From assembly GCA_003389215.1 (NCBI GenBank), contig QQVP01000082.1:1-38138 (forward strand): 38,138 bases of DNA. The letters run 5' to 3'. Position numbers and translations under genes: made by a program. The notes under the pieces are model-generated. The model did no database searches. It was not told where the DNA came from and saw nothing but the letters and a program-made list of their open reading frames with translations. Positions 1 to 8,550 of the stretch are shown here, one piece after another (position 1 is the first letter of the stretch; the number at the start of each line of letters is the position of its first letter). Source of the stretch: Planctomycetota bacterium (GTDB lineage Bacteria; Planctomycetota; Planctomycetia; Pirellulales; UBA7805).

Positions 1-26
1 TGCCATGGCCACGCTCGTGCTAGACG

Positions 27-141
27 AGGGGGACCGGTCCAAGTTCTCGGTCAACCCCTCCGACAAGTGGAGGATCGTCGAGCCGAGAATTGGACCAGTC
101 CCCGATTGCCACCCGACGTCAGATAGCCCGAAACGTCAGTG
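27..141 (-). repeat. Hairpin-forming intergenic repeat, copy A
   Basis: This segment is homologous, in inverted orientation, to 16948-17069. Arms at 36-50 (GGTCCAAGTTCTCGG) and 83-96 (CCGAGAATTGGACC) are near-perfect inverted repeats around a loop of about 32 bases. The flank at 112-141 ends in a segment reading TAGCCCGAAACGTCAGTG, shared with the other copy. The arms differ from copy B by a compensated base pair. It lies 3' of the DUF1549/DUF1553 gene. Confidence 0.8.
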
Positions 142-179
142 TCCATGAGAAAGCCTCCGTCACCCGCGGAACGTTGCCG

Positions 180-3100
180 TTATCGATTGAAAATGAACGC
201 CGGGCTGTTGATCAGAGCCCACGCCAGGTCCTGTGCGCCCACGAGCCGCGGATTGGCCGCGTTCCGCTCGTGGATCAGCAGCTCCTTGGCCAGCTTGCGA
301 TACTCCGCATCGGTGCCGCGGAAGTAAGCGGTCAGCTCGGCCCGCTGCTCCTCGGTTCGCTCGGCCGGGGCGACACGGAAGATGGCCGCCACCTTGTCCG
401 GCAGCCCCGCCCCCGCCAGGTTGGCATCGGTGCGGAAGTAGAACCCGCTGGCCCCGTAACCGTTGTTGATCTTCATCAACAGCGTATTGGCACCCTCACG
501 CAGCGTCACTTCGACCCGATCGTTGTCGGGCCGGACCGGACGACCGACACGCAGGCTGTGAATCTCCCTGCCGTTGAGCCAGACGCGAATGCCGTCGTCG
601 CTACCGAAGTAGAACACGACCTTCCGCTCGTTCGGCGAAGTGAGCGTGCGATAGAGGTAGTTGGCCGAATTGTCGCCGTCGAGCGGCGTGACCGTCTTGT
701 CCTTGTAGTCGGCCCGCTTGGTCCACTTCTTGCCGCCGATCGGCTTGTCCAGATCGATCGGCTTCGTCTCGTCGAAGAACGACTTGGCAAACGCCTCGTT
801 GGCGTTGGTCGCCATCAGCGGACCAAGCCGATACCACGGGTCGGATTTCACCTCGCCGCCGGCCCGGCCACTGTAGTCGGCATCCCAGGCGGGCTGCTCG
901 GCGTCGAGTCGTTCGATCACTTTGCCGATCTCCGCGCGGGTTTCCAGCAGGGCTCCATCGTCGAGCGGCGTCTGCAACAGGGCCACGCTGGCCTGAATTT
1001 CACGTCGCGTCGGGGGGCGGTTCAAAATTCGCAGGTACATCGCCCGCACGACCGCCTCGTCGTCCTTGACTTCTTCCACCAGTTTCGTGATCGCGTTTTC
1101 CGGATCGATGATCGCCTCGTTCACGGTAGGACCCATGATCAGCTTCATCACGGGGCCGAGCATCACGCCCGTCTGGCGTTCGCACTCGCAGGCACTCTCC
1201 CGCGGCGGACGGCCAAACTGATCGAGGAAACCGTCTTCGAGCTTCTGACCCGGATCGACCACCTCGGCGGCACGGGCACCGCGGGGCAGACCCGGCAACC
1301 GCGACACGCTGCCGGTGGCGCGATGAATGGCGTCGTAAAGCACCTCGGCCGGCAGCCGACGGGCCTTGGCTTTGGTGTAGTTCAGCGAGTCGTCTTCGTT
1401 CCACTCGTTGCTCTCGATCGAAAGCTGATAGGTGCGCGACTTGCAGATATCTTCCATCAGCTGCCGCACGTCGAAATCGCTGGCCACGAACCGCCGGGTC
1501 ATCTCGTCGAGCAGCTCCGGATTGGTCGCCGGATTGCCGGCCCGGATGTCGTCGACCGGCTCGATCAGGCCCACGCCCAACAAGTAGCTCCAAATGCGGT
1601 TGACGTAGCTGCGGGCGAAGTAGGGATTTTCGGGATGCGTCATCCAGCGGGCCAACCGCTCGCGACGCGGCGTGCCTTCGCTCTCCGGAGCCGACGTCGT
1701 CGGCACGGCGCGGCTGTTCACCCCGGCGGCGTCCCAATAGACGGTGCCGTCGTACTGCGAGAAGCTCATTCCGCGCACGACCGCGCCGGCGGCCAGGCCG
1801 ATCTTCTCCGCGTCGACTTCCAGACGAACCCACTTGCCGAGCTCGGGTAAGTCACCGACTCGGAGCTTGCCGGCCGCGGACTGAGCCACATCGGTAAAGG
1901 GCAATAAGGCCTTGCCCCAATAGGCGCGATGCTCCCAGGTGCCATCGTCCAACTGCAACATCAACTGCTGCGGCGGATCGTCCGGATCGAGATAGACATA
2001 GGCGTAGATCTTGTCGCCTTCGCGAATCGTGATCGAACGGGTGGCCTGATGGAAGTAGTGCTGACGAATGCCCGGACCCGACTGGCGTCGCGAAAACTTG
2101 CCGCGATAGACCGGTCCGGCGCTCGAGTCGATGAAGTCCCACTTGCCTTCGGTCACACCGCCGTTGTCTTGCGAATCGTTGATCCAATCGAGATCGGTCC
2201 GCACCGGCTCGGGTCGTGTGCCGGGGGCATCGGCCACGGTGTCCTCGCGCGTGAAGGCGGCAAAGGCATACGGGAACTTGGGCGGCGTCACCACGCCCGT
2301 TCGCTCGTGAGTGATCTCGCCCTTGCCCGTGTCGTAGATCAATTCGACCAGCGGCTGCCGCTCTTCCACGGCGCTACCACCGATCGTCTTCCCCTTGTAG
2401 AGCGGATCGCCGCGGCGACCGACCTGGGCGAAGTAGGCAGCCAGGTCGTAGTACTGGTCCTGGGTCCAGCGCTCGAACGGATGATCGTGGCACTTGTTGC
2501 AATTGAAACGGATGGAAAGGAACAACTGCGTCGTGTTCTCCATCGTCTCGGCCGGATCGCGCAGCGTCTTGAAGTACGCCGCCGGCGGATTCTCGCGGTT
2601 CGAGCCGGTGGCGGTGATCACCTCGTAGACGAACTTGTCGTACGGCATGTTCGCGTCGACCGCGTGACGAATCCAGTTCCGCAAGTCGCGAGCCCCACCG
2701 ACGCCGAGCACCTTGGCGTTGACCTGCAACATGTCGGCCCATTTGTTGGTCCAATGGTCGACGAAATCGGGGTTGCCAATGAGCGATTCGACCAGCTCGT
2801 CGCGCTTCACCCGGCGATCGCGCTCGTCGGCCAGAAACGCCTCGACCACGTTCGGCTCAGGCGGCAGACCGGTCAAGTCGAGATAGATGCGACGCACGAA
2901 CTCCGCGTCCGTGCAGACGTCGCTGGGCAGCACCTTTACCTGACGCTGCTTCTTGTAGACCAGCTTGTCGATGTAGTTGTAGGCCGGCACGCCAGGCCAG
3001 GCGTAGCCGGTGCGGTCGCCCATGATGTAGATCTGCGTGGCCGCATAGGCACCTTCGTAGCGGGCCAGCACCGCCGCCTCGCCCCGACGCAGGGCCGTGA

Positions 3101-3989
3101 CCAGGCCGGTCTTGTCGATGGCCAGCACTTCGATGTCGCTCGGCTCGATAAAAGCCTCGCTCGTAACGTCGCGCCGACTGCCGTCTTCGAACGTGGCGAT
3201 GACCTTCATTTGCTGGCTCAGCTCGGGCAGCGGAATCGTCGTGCCCTGAGGCAGGACCTCGATCTTCACCACGCCCGGATCGTCGGGATCGAAGGTCACG
3301 CCGTCGGCAATCCAGCTCCGCAGGATCTCGTAGTACGGTTCGCCCGGCGACATCAGCACGCCACCTTCGTGCGGCACGGCACCGGCCGGCTTGAGCAACA
3401 TCAAGCTCTGATCGGGGGCGGCCCGATTGAAGCGGCGACCGGCCACGTCGTCGGTCAGCGAGCGAATGTCGTACAAGGGGTCGTAGCCGCGTAGCGACAG
3501 CTTGAAGCCGTTCTTGCCATCCTTCGCCCCGTGGCAGGTACCGGCGTTGCAGCCGATCTTCGACATCACGGGATTGACGTCCTGGATGTAGCTGGGGTGA
3601 TACCGCTCGGCGACGCCCGTCACCCGAACCGGCACCTCGATCGTCTGGTCGCCCAAGCCAAAAGTCATCGAGCCGCTGCCATCTTCGCGCGGCGTGACCA
3701 GGCCGCGGCCATTTACCTCGACCGCGCCACAGGGCTGCGTCTGCTCGACCAGCCGCGTGATGTCGACCTCTTCGCCCGTGTCGAGCGTGCCGGTGAACAG
3801 CAACTGCCGATAGTCGTAACGATGCTCCAGCTCGACCGACTCGGGATGGACGGTGATCTTGGTGAGCTTCTTCGGCAAGGCGGCCAGGAACTTGTCCTTG
3901 GTCACGGCCAGGGCCGGACGGGCAGGCAGCAGCCAGGCGAGCGAAACGACCAACAGCAGGGACGGGACGGCGAAACGGCGAAGCGACAT
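180..3989 (-). CDS. Secreted DUF1549/DUF1553 planctomycete cytochrome-like protein
   Basis: A 1269-residue exported protein of the large family typical of Planctomycetes, thought to act outside the cytoplasmic membrane; the substrate is unknown. The start at 3989 is chosen because it opens a signal peptide (basic MSLRR, then a hydrophobic stretch ending near ALA at 28). Reading inward there are a Big2-like Ig segment (about 43-125), a PSCyt-type CxxxxCHG signature (C147, C152, H153), a second Big2-like segment (about 250-320), DUF1549 (about 335-525) with a second haem-like C497-NKCH motif, and DUF1553 toward the C-terminus. A jelly-roll-like insert separates the two DUFs, and a second PA14-like insert (motif YFGSDDGIRVWLNG) interrupts the DUF1553 tail, which ends in the family-typical AFIFNR. 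The frame stays open upstream of 3989, but that part is compositionally noncoding. Such genes usually pair with a DUF1501 gene; none is visible here. Confidence 0.9.
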   Translation of the reverse strand: MSLRRFAVPSLLLVVSLAWLLPARPALAVTKDKFLAALPKKLTKITVHPESVELEHRYDYRQLLFTGTLDTGEEVDITRLVEQTQPCGAVEVNGRGLVTPREDGSGSMTFGLGDQTIEVPVRVTGVAERYHPSYIQDVNPVMSKIGCNAGTCHGAKDGKNGFKLSLRGYDPLYDIRSLTDDVAGRRFNRAAPDQSLMLLKPAGAVPHEGGVLMSPGEPYYEILRSWIADGVTFDPDDPGVVKIEVLPQGTTIPLPELSQQMKVIATFEDGSRRDVTSEAFIEPSDIEVLAIDKTGLVTALRRGEAAVLARYEGAYAATQIYIMGDRTGYAWPGVPAYNYIDKLVYKKQRQVKVLPSDVCTDAEFVRRIYLDLTGLPPEPNVVEAFLADERDRRVKRDELVESLIGNPDFVDHWTNKWADMLQVNAKVLGVGGARDLRNWIRHAVDANMPYDKFVYEVITATGSNRENPPAAYFKTLRDPAETMENTTQLFLSIRFNCNKCHDHPFERWTQDQYYDLAAYFAQVGRRGDPLYKGKTIGGSAVEERQPLVELIYDTGKGEITHERTGVVTPPKFPYAFAAFTREDTVADAPGTRPEPVRTDLDWINDSQDNGGVTEGKWDFIDSSAGPVYRGKFSRRQSGPGIRQHYFHQATRSITIREGDKIYAYVYLDPDDPPQQLMLQLDDGTWEHRAYWGKALLPFTDVAQSAAGKLRVGDLPELGKWVRLEVDAEKIGLAAGAVVRGMSFSQYDGTVYWDAAGVNSRAVPTTSAPESEGTPRRERLARWMTHPENPYFARSYVNRIWSYLLGVGLIEPVDDIRAGNPATNPELLDEMTRRFVASDFDVRQLMEDICKSRTYQLSIESNEWNEDDSLNYTKAKARRLPAEVLYDAIHRATGSVSRLPGLPRGARAAEVVDPGQKLEDGFLDQFGRPPRESACECERQTGVMLGPVMKLIMGPTVNEAIIDPENAITKLVEEVKDDEAVVRAMYLRILNRPPTRREIQASVALLQTPLDDGALLETRAEIGKVIERLDAEQPAWDADYSGRAGGEVKSDPWYRLGPLMATNANEAFAKSFFDETKPIDLDKPIGGKKWTKRADYKDKTVTPLDGDNSANYLYRTLTSPNERKVVFYFGSDDGIRVWLNGREIHSLRVGRPVRPDNDRVEVTLREGANTLLMKINNGYGASGFYFRTDANLAGAGLPDKVAAIFRVAPAERTEEQRAELTAYFRGTDAEYRKLAKELLIHERNAANPRLVGAQDLAWALINSPAFIFNR

Positions 3990-4116
3990 CGCAACGTTCT
4001 CCACGAGCAGGAGGGATGGTGGGAGGCTAGGTTGAGGCGGGCACTCGGGACCGCGTCGGCCGTTCACGGCGCGAGGGCGCGCAGCACGAACCGGGCGAGG
4101 AGTCCCAAGTCCCTTG

Positions 4117-4122
4117 ATTATA
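4117..4122 (-). promoter_or_regulatory. Possible -10 box for the DUF1549/DUF1553 gene
   Basis: A perfect TATAAT on the minus strand about 128 bases upstream of the start at 3989. No convincing TTGACA lies 16-18 bases further up, so this is a -10-only call. The rest of 3990-4312 shows nothing I can identify. Confidence 0.35.
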
Positions 4123-4312
4123 ACAGACTTAGGTTCCCTGAGAAGCGATTCGGCGGGAGAAGTCTGCCGCCCGCGAGTCGGCCGCGTGATGGCCCACATG
4201 CCGCTCTGCGATCGAGGCAATGCAAGTGCCGTAAGTTGCCGACTGCCAAGAATTTCGGTGCATCGGCGCAGCCGGCCGCCAGGCGGACCGCGACACGGTG
4301 GCTCACCCCGGC

Positions 4313-5053
4313 TCACACCACCCGCAAACGCTCGCGATCGAGGGCGTTGGCGATGAAGCCGATCGCCGTCTCGGCCATGCGGTTGTAGTACTCGAAGCCG
4401 TGGCCGCCGCCGCTCGTTTCCAAGTCGCACGTGTGCGGCACACCCAAGGCCGAAAGCTTCATACGAAATCGCTCGCTGCTCTCGTGCCAGCGATAATCCT
4501 CCGGGTCGCAACTGAACCACATGTGCCGTGGCCAGTAGAGCGGATGGATATGCAACGTCGCCGTGTCCTGGCGGGCCGATTCCGGATCGGGATACATCTG
4601 CCCGAGCGCCTCGTCCCCTTCGGCCAGCCGGGTTTGATAGTCGATGGCGGGCGAGATGCCGGCCGCGATCGGAAAGGTATCGGGATACTTGATCGCCAGC
4701 CGCAGCGCCCCCTGCCCTCCCATGCTGGTTCCCAACAGGGCAATGCGTGGCGGCTGGGCGTCGAACCGCGCGGCAATTTCGCCCAGCACGTTTTCGCGGA
4801 CATGCCGCTCGGCCGTGAGTTGCTCGTCGAACTCGACACAAATCTTGTCGGTCCACCAGCTCCGCTGCGTCGTCGGTGCCAGCACGCGGAGGCCGTGGGC
4901 GTCGAACAGACGGGTGAACTCGGCGTTGTCGACCAGCCGATTCAAGTTCACGCCGTGCAAGTAGATCACCGTGTAGCCATGCTCGCTCGGCGCCTCCGGC
5001 TCGAAAAGATCACACGGATGACCCGCGACTTCGATTTCGGTCCAACCTCCCAT
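4313..5053 (-). CDS. Alpha/beta-hydrolase, putative esterase
   Basis: A 246-residue serine hydrolase of the esterase/FrmB-like type. The nucleophile elbow GTSMGG follows a beta strand (ALLGTSMGG), and the catalytic His is probably in GGGHGF near the C-terminus. The early YLHGVN segment supplies the oxyanion-hole HG motif. No signal peptide is seen, so it is probably cytoplasmic. The start at 5053 is chosen because a clear GGAGG sits seven bases upstream; the frame is open further upstream but that part overlaps REP-like repeats and the divergent phosphoribosyltransferase and is unlikely to be coding. The natural substrate cannot be told from sequence. Confidence 0.85.
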   Translation of the reverse strand: MGGWTEIEVAGHPCDLFEPEAPSEHGYTVIYLHGVNLNRLVDNAEFTRLFDAHGLRVLAPTTQRSWWTDKICVEFDEQLTAERHVRENVLGEIAARFDAQPPRIALLGTSMGGQGALRLAIKYPDTFPIAAGISPAIDYQTRLAEGDEALGQMYPDPESARQDTATLHIHPLYWPRHMWFSCDPEDYRWHESSERFRMKLSALGVPHTCDLETSGGGHGFEYYNRMAETAIGFIANALDRERLRVV

Positions 5054-5176
5054 AACGCCTCCGATGATAGGGCAAGTCGCGGTGATTGTGGAGTTGCCCC
5101 GCATCGGGCTAAATTGAGGCGCGGCGACGCGCTGGAAAGGGTGAAGCCGAACAGACAGGGCCGGGTTCCGGGATGC

Positions 5177-5200
5177 CATGTCCACGTTCGCGTGGCCATG
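5177..5200. repeat. Short hairpin repeat (CCACG-TTCG-CGTGG core)
   Basis: CATG-T-CCACG-TTCG-CGTGG-C-CATG forms an almost perfect stem-loop. Related fragments (GGCCACGC or GCGTGGCCATGC) occur at 5-14 and near 16857-16868, so this is probably a short interspersed planctomycete repeat and not a gene-specific operator. Confidence 0.55.
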
Positions 5201-5217
5201 CCCGGACGAGATGGCAC

Positions 5218-5265
5218 GGCTCGGCAGGAGCCTCGCCCTCCCGGATTTGCCTCGCCCTCCCGGAT
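5218..5265 (-). repeat. REP-like repeat, one full and one partial copy
   Basis: A 27-bp motif at 5218-5244 reads, on the minus strand, CCGGGAGGGCGAGGCTCC followed by TGCCGAGCC. A partial copy at 5249-5265 repeats GCCTCGCCCTCCCGGAT. The same 27-bp motif, with two differences, is at 37944-37970. In one frame it would spell the peptide GSAGASPS, a spurious translation of the repeat. Confidence 0.75.
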
Positions 5266-5305
5266 GAGACACAGGCGGAGCCAGCGCAACCCTCATGCTC
5301 CCCTC

Positions 5306-5878
5306 ATGAAACAACTACTCACGGCCAAAGAGCTCGAAGAGGGCGTCGATCAGCTGGCCGCCCGCCTGCGGCGTGAGTATCTCGGCCGGCCCCTCACCGT
5401 CGTCGGCGTTCTGACCGGCAGCATCGTGCTGCTGGCCGACCTGATCCGCCGGCTCGATCTGCCGCTGCGTGTCGGGCTGATTCAGGCCCGCAGCTATCGC
5501 GGGGCTGCCACCACGCCGGGCGAATTGACCGTGAACGCCGATCTGTTGCCCGACGTGAAAAACCGCGAGGTTCTCTTGCTCGACGACATCTTCGACACGG
5601 GCCACACGCTCGAGCGGCTGTTGACCGACATCCGCGCACTCGGACCCATTTCGATCCGCTCGGCGGTCTTGCTGCGCAAGGAGGGTCGCTCGGAGGTCGA
5701 CTTCGAACCCGATTACGTGGTGTTCGAGATCCCTGATGCCTTTGTCGTTGGTTACGGGCTCGACTTTCACGACGCCTATCGCAACCTGCCGTACGTCGCG
5801 GCCCTCGACGACGAGATCGCCAACGTCGATCTCGATGAGTTGCCTCCGCCCGGTGATTGCGACCCGCGCGACTGCTAA
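5306..5878 (+). CDS. hpt: Hypoxanthine-type phosphoribosyltransferase
   Basis: A 190-residue type I phosphoribosyltransferase, probably converting hypoxanthine or guanine plus PRPP to the nucleotide (purine salvage, cytoplasm). The PRPP loop is clear at about residues 91-104 as VLLLDDIFDTGHTL. An early VVGVLTGS supplies the pyrophosphate-binding loop, and the C-terminal FVVGYGLDFHDAYRNLPYV is the family base-binding segment. The start at 5306 is chosen because MKQLLTAKEL matches the usual N-terminus; an upstream in-frame ATG lies in repeat DNA. No strong Shine-Dalgarno is seen. The acidic C-terminal tail (LDELPPPGD) is a little longer than usual. Confidence 0.9.
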   Translation: MKQLLTAKELEEGVDQLAARLRREYLGRPLTVVGVLTGSIVLLADLIRRLDLPLRVGLIQARSYRGAATTPGELTVNADLLPDVKNREVLLLDDIFDTGHTLERLLTDIRALGPISIRSAVLLRKEGRSEVDFEPDYVVFEIPDAFVVGYGLDFHDAYRNLPYVAALDDEIANVDLDELPPPGDCDPRDC

Positions 5879-5965
5879 GATGGCGGGGCGAAGGTGAGCT
5901 GTGCAGGCAGGGAACGCCTCGATCGACCTTCGTTCTCGATTCTGTCCTGAGCCGAGCAACGATCT

Positions 5966-7075
5966 GTGACGAACCGCTTGCTGCATATCACGGCGTCGCT
6001 CGAGCGGTGCTCGACCGCGCGGTCGCTCGTCGATCTCGTCACGGCCCTGCCCCGCGACGAGTTCGAAGTGCAGGTCGCCACCCTGGACGCGACCGGACCG
6101 CTGGCTGCTGAGCTGGCCGATGCCGGCGTCGCGATTCACTCCATCGGACGACGGCGGGCCCTCGACCCGGTGGCCTATGCGAATCTCCGCCAGCTGGTAT
6201 CGCAATTGCGGCCTGCACTGGTGCAAACCTGGAACTTTGCAGCGGGGGCCTACGGCAGAGCCGCCGCGCAGGCCGCCGGAATCGAGAACCTCGTCGGCAC
6301 ACAGCGCCACGTCGAACCCCGCCAGCGCTGGATGCAGCGGCTCGTCGAGCGACGACTCGATCGTCGTACCACGCGGGTGGTGGCCACCTCAGACCTGATC
6401 TACGAACTCTGTCGGCAGCGGAATCTAGCGACAAGCCAGTTGACAAAAATACCCGCCGCCGTGCCGCCACATGTCGATCAAGCTGCTGGAATATCGCGCG
6501 AACAGTTGCTCGCCGAGTTGAAGATCGAGGGGGAAGCCCGGCTGATGATCTTCGTCGGACGACTGGAGCTGCGCAAGGGACTGCGTGACGTGTTGTGGAC
6601 GATTGAACTTCTCAAGACGGCCCGTGACGGGGTTCACTTGCTCGTGGTCGGCGATGGTCCGCTCCGCGAGACGTTGGTCCGCTATCGCGATCTGTATCTG
6701 CTCCGCGATCGCGTCCACTTCCTCGGCCCGCGAGAAGACGTGTCGCGGCTGCTCGAGCTTTGCGACTTGGCCGTCTCGGGCAACGTCTACGGCGGGCTCT
6801 CGCGGGCGGTGCTCGAGGCGATGGCCGCCGGATTGCCCGTGGTGGCAACCGACACCTCGGCCCATCGCGAGCTGGTCCTCCCCGAGCAAACGGGCTATCT
6901 GACAGCCGTGGGAGACACGATGCTCATGGCCCGCTACGTGAGCAAGATCCTTGACGACGCCCCGCTCGCCGAACGCCTGGGCGCAGCGGCCCGACGACGG
7001 GTTGCCGAGTGCTTTTCGCACGAGCGGATGGTCGCGTCGTGGCTCGACCTGTATCGGGAGTTGCTCTCGGGCTGA
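5966..7075 (+). CDS. Glycosyltransferase, GT4-like
   Basis: A 369-residue retaining GT-B glycosyltransferase. The N-terminal Rossmann half (about 4-180) starts LLHITASLERC. The C-terminal Glycos_transf_1 half begins at IFVGRLELRKGLRDVL and contains LLVVGDGPLR, the donor-binding region. It starts with GTG at 5966, only 87 bases after the phosphoribosyltransferase, with no good Shine-Dalgarno. The E-x7-E signature is incomplete: the second Glu is present in SRAVLEAM, but the position eight residues before it is Gly (YGGLSRAVLEAM) where Glu is normal. The enzyme may be altered in donor handling. It probably acts on envelope or exopolysaccharide glycans, but acceptor and donor are unknown. Confidence 0.85.
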   Translation: MTNRLLHITASLERCSTARSLVDLVTALPRDEFEVQVATLDATGPLAAELADAGVAIHSIGRRRALDPVAYANLRQLVSQLRPALVQTWNFAAGAYGRAAAQAAGIENLVGTQRHVEPRQRWMQRLVERRLDRRTTRVVATSDLIYELCRQRNLATSQLTKIPAAVPPHVDQAAGISREQLLAELKIEGEARLMIFVGRLELRKGLRDVLWTIELLKTARDGVHLLVVGDGPLRETLVRYRDLYLLRDRVHFLGPREDVSRLLELCDLAVSGNVYGGLSRAVLEAMAAGLPVVATDTSAHRELVLPEQTGYLTAVGDTMLMARYVSKILDDAPLAERLGAAARRRVAECFSHERMVASWLDLYRELLSG

Positions 7076-7169
7076 ATCGAGTCCGCGAGAGCGGCAACTT
7101 CACTGCCCGAAATGTGAAGAAACGGCGCGCCGCACGCTGTCCGCACGTCGCCCGGGCGACTTTCGGCTT

Positions 7170-7196
7170 TTGGCGCGCCCCGCAGCGGGCTAAAAT
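7170..7196 (+). promoter_or_regulatory. Weak candidate promoter for glgC
   Basis: TTGGCG (7170-7175) and TAAAAT (7191-7196) are separated by a short 15-base spacer, about 50 bases before the glgC start. A CATAAT further on (7205-7210) is an alternative -10. Low confidence because the spacing is suboptimal. Confidence 0.3.
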
Positions 7197-7243
7197 ACGG
7201 CTAGCATAATCACGTTCAACGCCACTTCAGGGAAGGAACAGCG

Positions 7244-8494
7244 ATGCGAGACGTACTGGCCATTGTCTTGGCCGGCGGCAAGGGTTCGCGACTCGAACCA
7301 CTCACCCGCGATCGGGCCAAACCGGCGGTCCCCTTCGGTGGAAGCTACCGGATCATCGACTTCACGCTGTCGAACTGTCTGAACAGCGACGTGCGGAAGA
7401 TCCTGGTACTCACGCAGTACAAGGCGATGAGCCTCGACCGACACATCAACCTCGGCTGGCGGGGGCTGCTCTCGCCCGAGCTCTGCGAGTTTATCGACGT
7501 CGTCCCGCCGCAACAGCGCATCGATGAACACTGGTATCAGGGCACCGCCGACGCGGTCTACCAGAACATCTATACCTTGGAAAAGGAGCGACCCAACTAC
7601 GTCGTCATCCTGGCAGGCGACCACATCTACAAGATGGACTACAAGTTGATGGTCGACTTCCACAAGCAAAACAACGCCGACTTGACGATCGCCGCCCTGC
7701 GGGTGCCGCGTCGCGACGCCCATCGCTTCGGCGTCATGCAGGTCGACACGGCGGGACGCATTCAGGGCTTCGCGGAAAAGCCGCCGGAGCCGCAACCGAT
7801 TCCTGGCGATCCCGACCACTCGCTCGCCTCGATGGGCATCTATGTGTTCAGCGCCCGGTTTCTCTTCGAGCAGCTCTGCCAGGACGCCACGATGGCGCAA
7901 AGCAAGCACGACTTCGGCCAGAACATCATTCCCTCGATCATCGATTCACACCGCGTGTTCGCCTTTCCATTTCGCGACGAGAACCGCAAGCTCGACAGCT
8001 ACTGGCGCGACGTGGGCACGATCGACGCCTATTTCGAAGCGAACATGGACCTGATCTCCGTCGATCCGCTGCTGAACATGTACGACGACCGCTGGCCCAT
8101 TCGCACCTTTCACCCCAATTATCCGCCGCCGAAGTTCGTCTTCGCAGAAGAAGGCGCCGAGGCGCGGCGGGGCATGGCCCTCGACAGCCTGGTCTGCCAG
8201 GGTTCGATCATCTCCGGCGGGCAGGTCGAACGCTCGATCCTGGGACGCAACTGCCGTGTGCACAGCTTTGCCCACGTCGAAGACTCGATTCTCTTCGAGG
8301 GTGTGGAGATCGGCCGTCACAGCCGCATTCGCCGAGCGATTATCGACAAGGGCGTGCAGGTGCCCGAGGGAACCTTGATCGGCTTCGACCCCGAGCACGA
8401 CCGCGAGCGCGGCTTTCTGGTGAGCGAGGGAGGCGTCACCGTGATCGCCAAGGCGGAGAGTGCCGAGCATGCCCTGGCCACGGCCAACGTGTAG
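7244..8494 (+). CDS. glgC: Glucose-1-phosphate adenylyltransferase
   Basis: A 416-residue ADP-glucose pyrophosphorylase making ADP-glucose from ATP and glucose-1-phosphate, the committed step of bacterial glycogen synthesis. The nucleotidyltransferase signature IVLAGGKGSRLEPLT is at residues 7-21, with the family motifs KPAVPFGGSYRIIDF, QGTADAVYQN and VVILAGDHIYKMDY. FAEKP and SMGIYVF mark the sugar-phosphate site. The C-terminal left-handed beta-helix is visible as hexapeptide-like repeats (VERSILGRNCRVH, VEDSILFEGVEIG). A strong ribosome-binding site (GGAAGGA) lies eight bases before ATG. Length is normal. No other glg gene is in the window. Confidence 0.96.
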   Translation: MRDVLAIVLAGGKGSRLEPLTRDRAKPAVPFGGSYRIIDFTLSNCLNSDVRKILVLTQYKAMSLDRHINLGWRGLLSPELCEFIDVVPPQQRIDEHWYQGTADAVYQNIYTLEKERPNYVVILAGDHIYKMDYKLMVDFHKQNNADLTIAALRVPRRDAHRFGVMQVDTAGRIQGFAEKPPEPQPIPGDPDHSLASMGIYVFSARFLFEQLCQDATMAQSKHDFGQNIIPSIIDSHRVFAFPFRDENRKLDSYWRDVGTIDAYFEANMDLISVDPLLNMYDDRWPIRTFHPNYPPPKFVFAEEGAEARRGMALDSLVCQGSIISGGQVERSILGRNCRVHSFAHVEDSILFEGVEIGRHSRIRRAIIDKGVQVPEGTLIGFDPEHDRERGFLVSEGGVTVIAKAESAEHALATANV

Positions 8495-8550
8495 GCGGTC
8501 GCCGGCACGTTGCTTGACCCAAGACCGCGGGCGCGGGCACCTCGACCGCG

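Noticed and set aside
90..3494. Long open frames on the plus strand opposite the DUF1549/DUF1553 gene
   Set aside because: They are antisense to a clearly conserved protein; high GC keeps the opposite frame open. Their translations show no domain and unusual Arg/His/Gln content.
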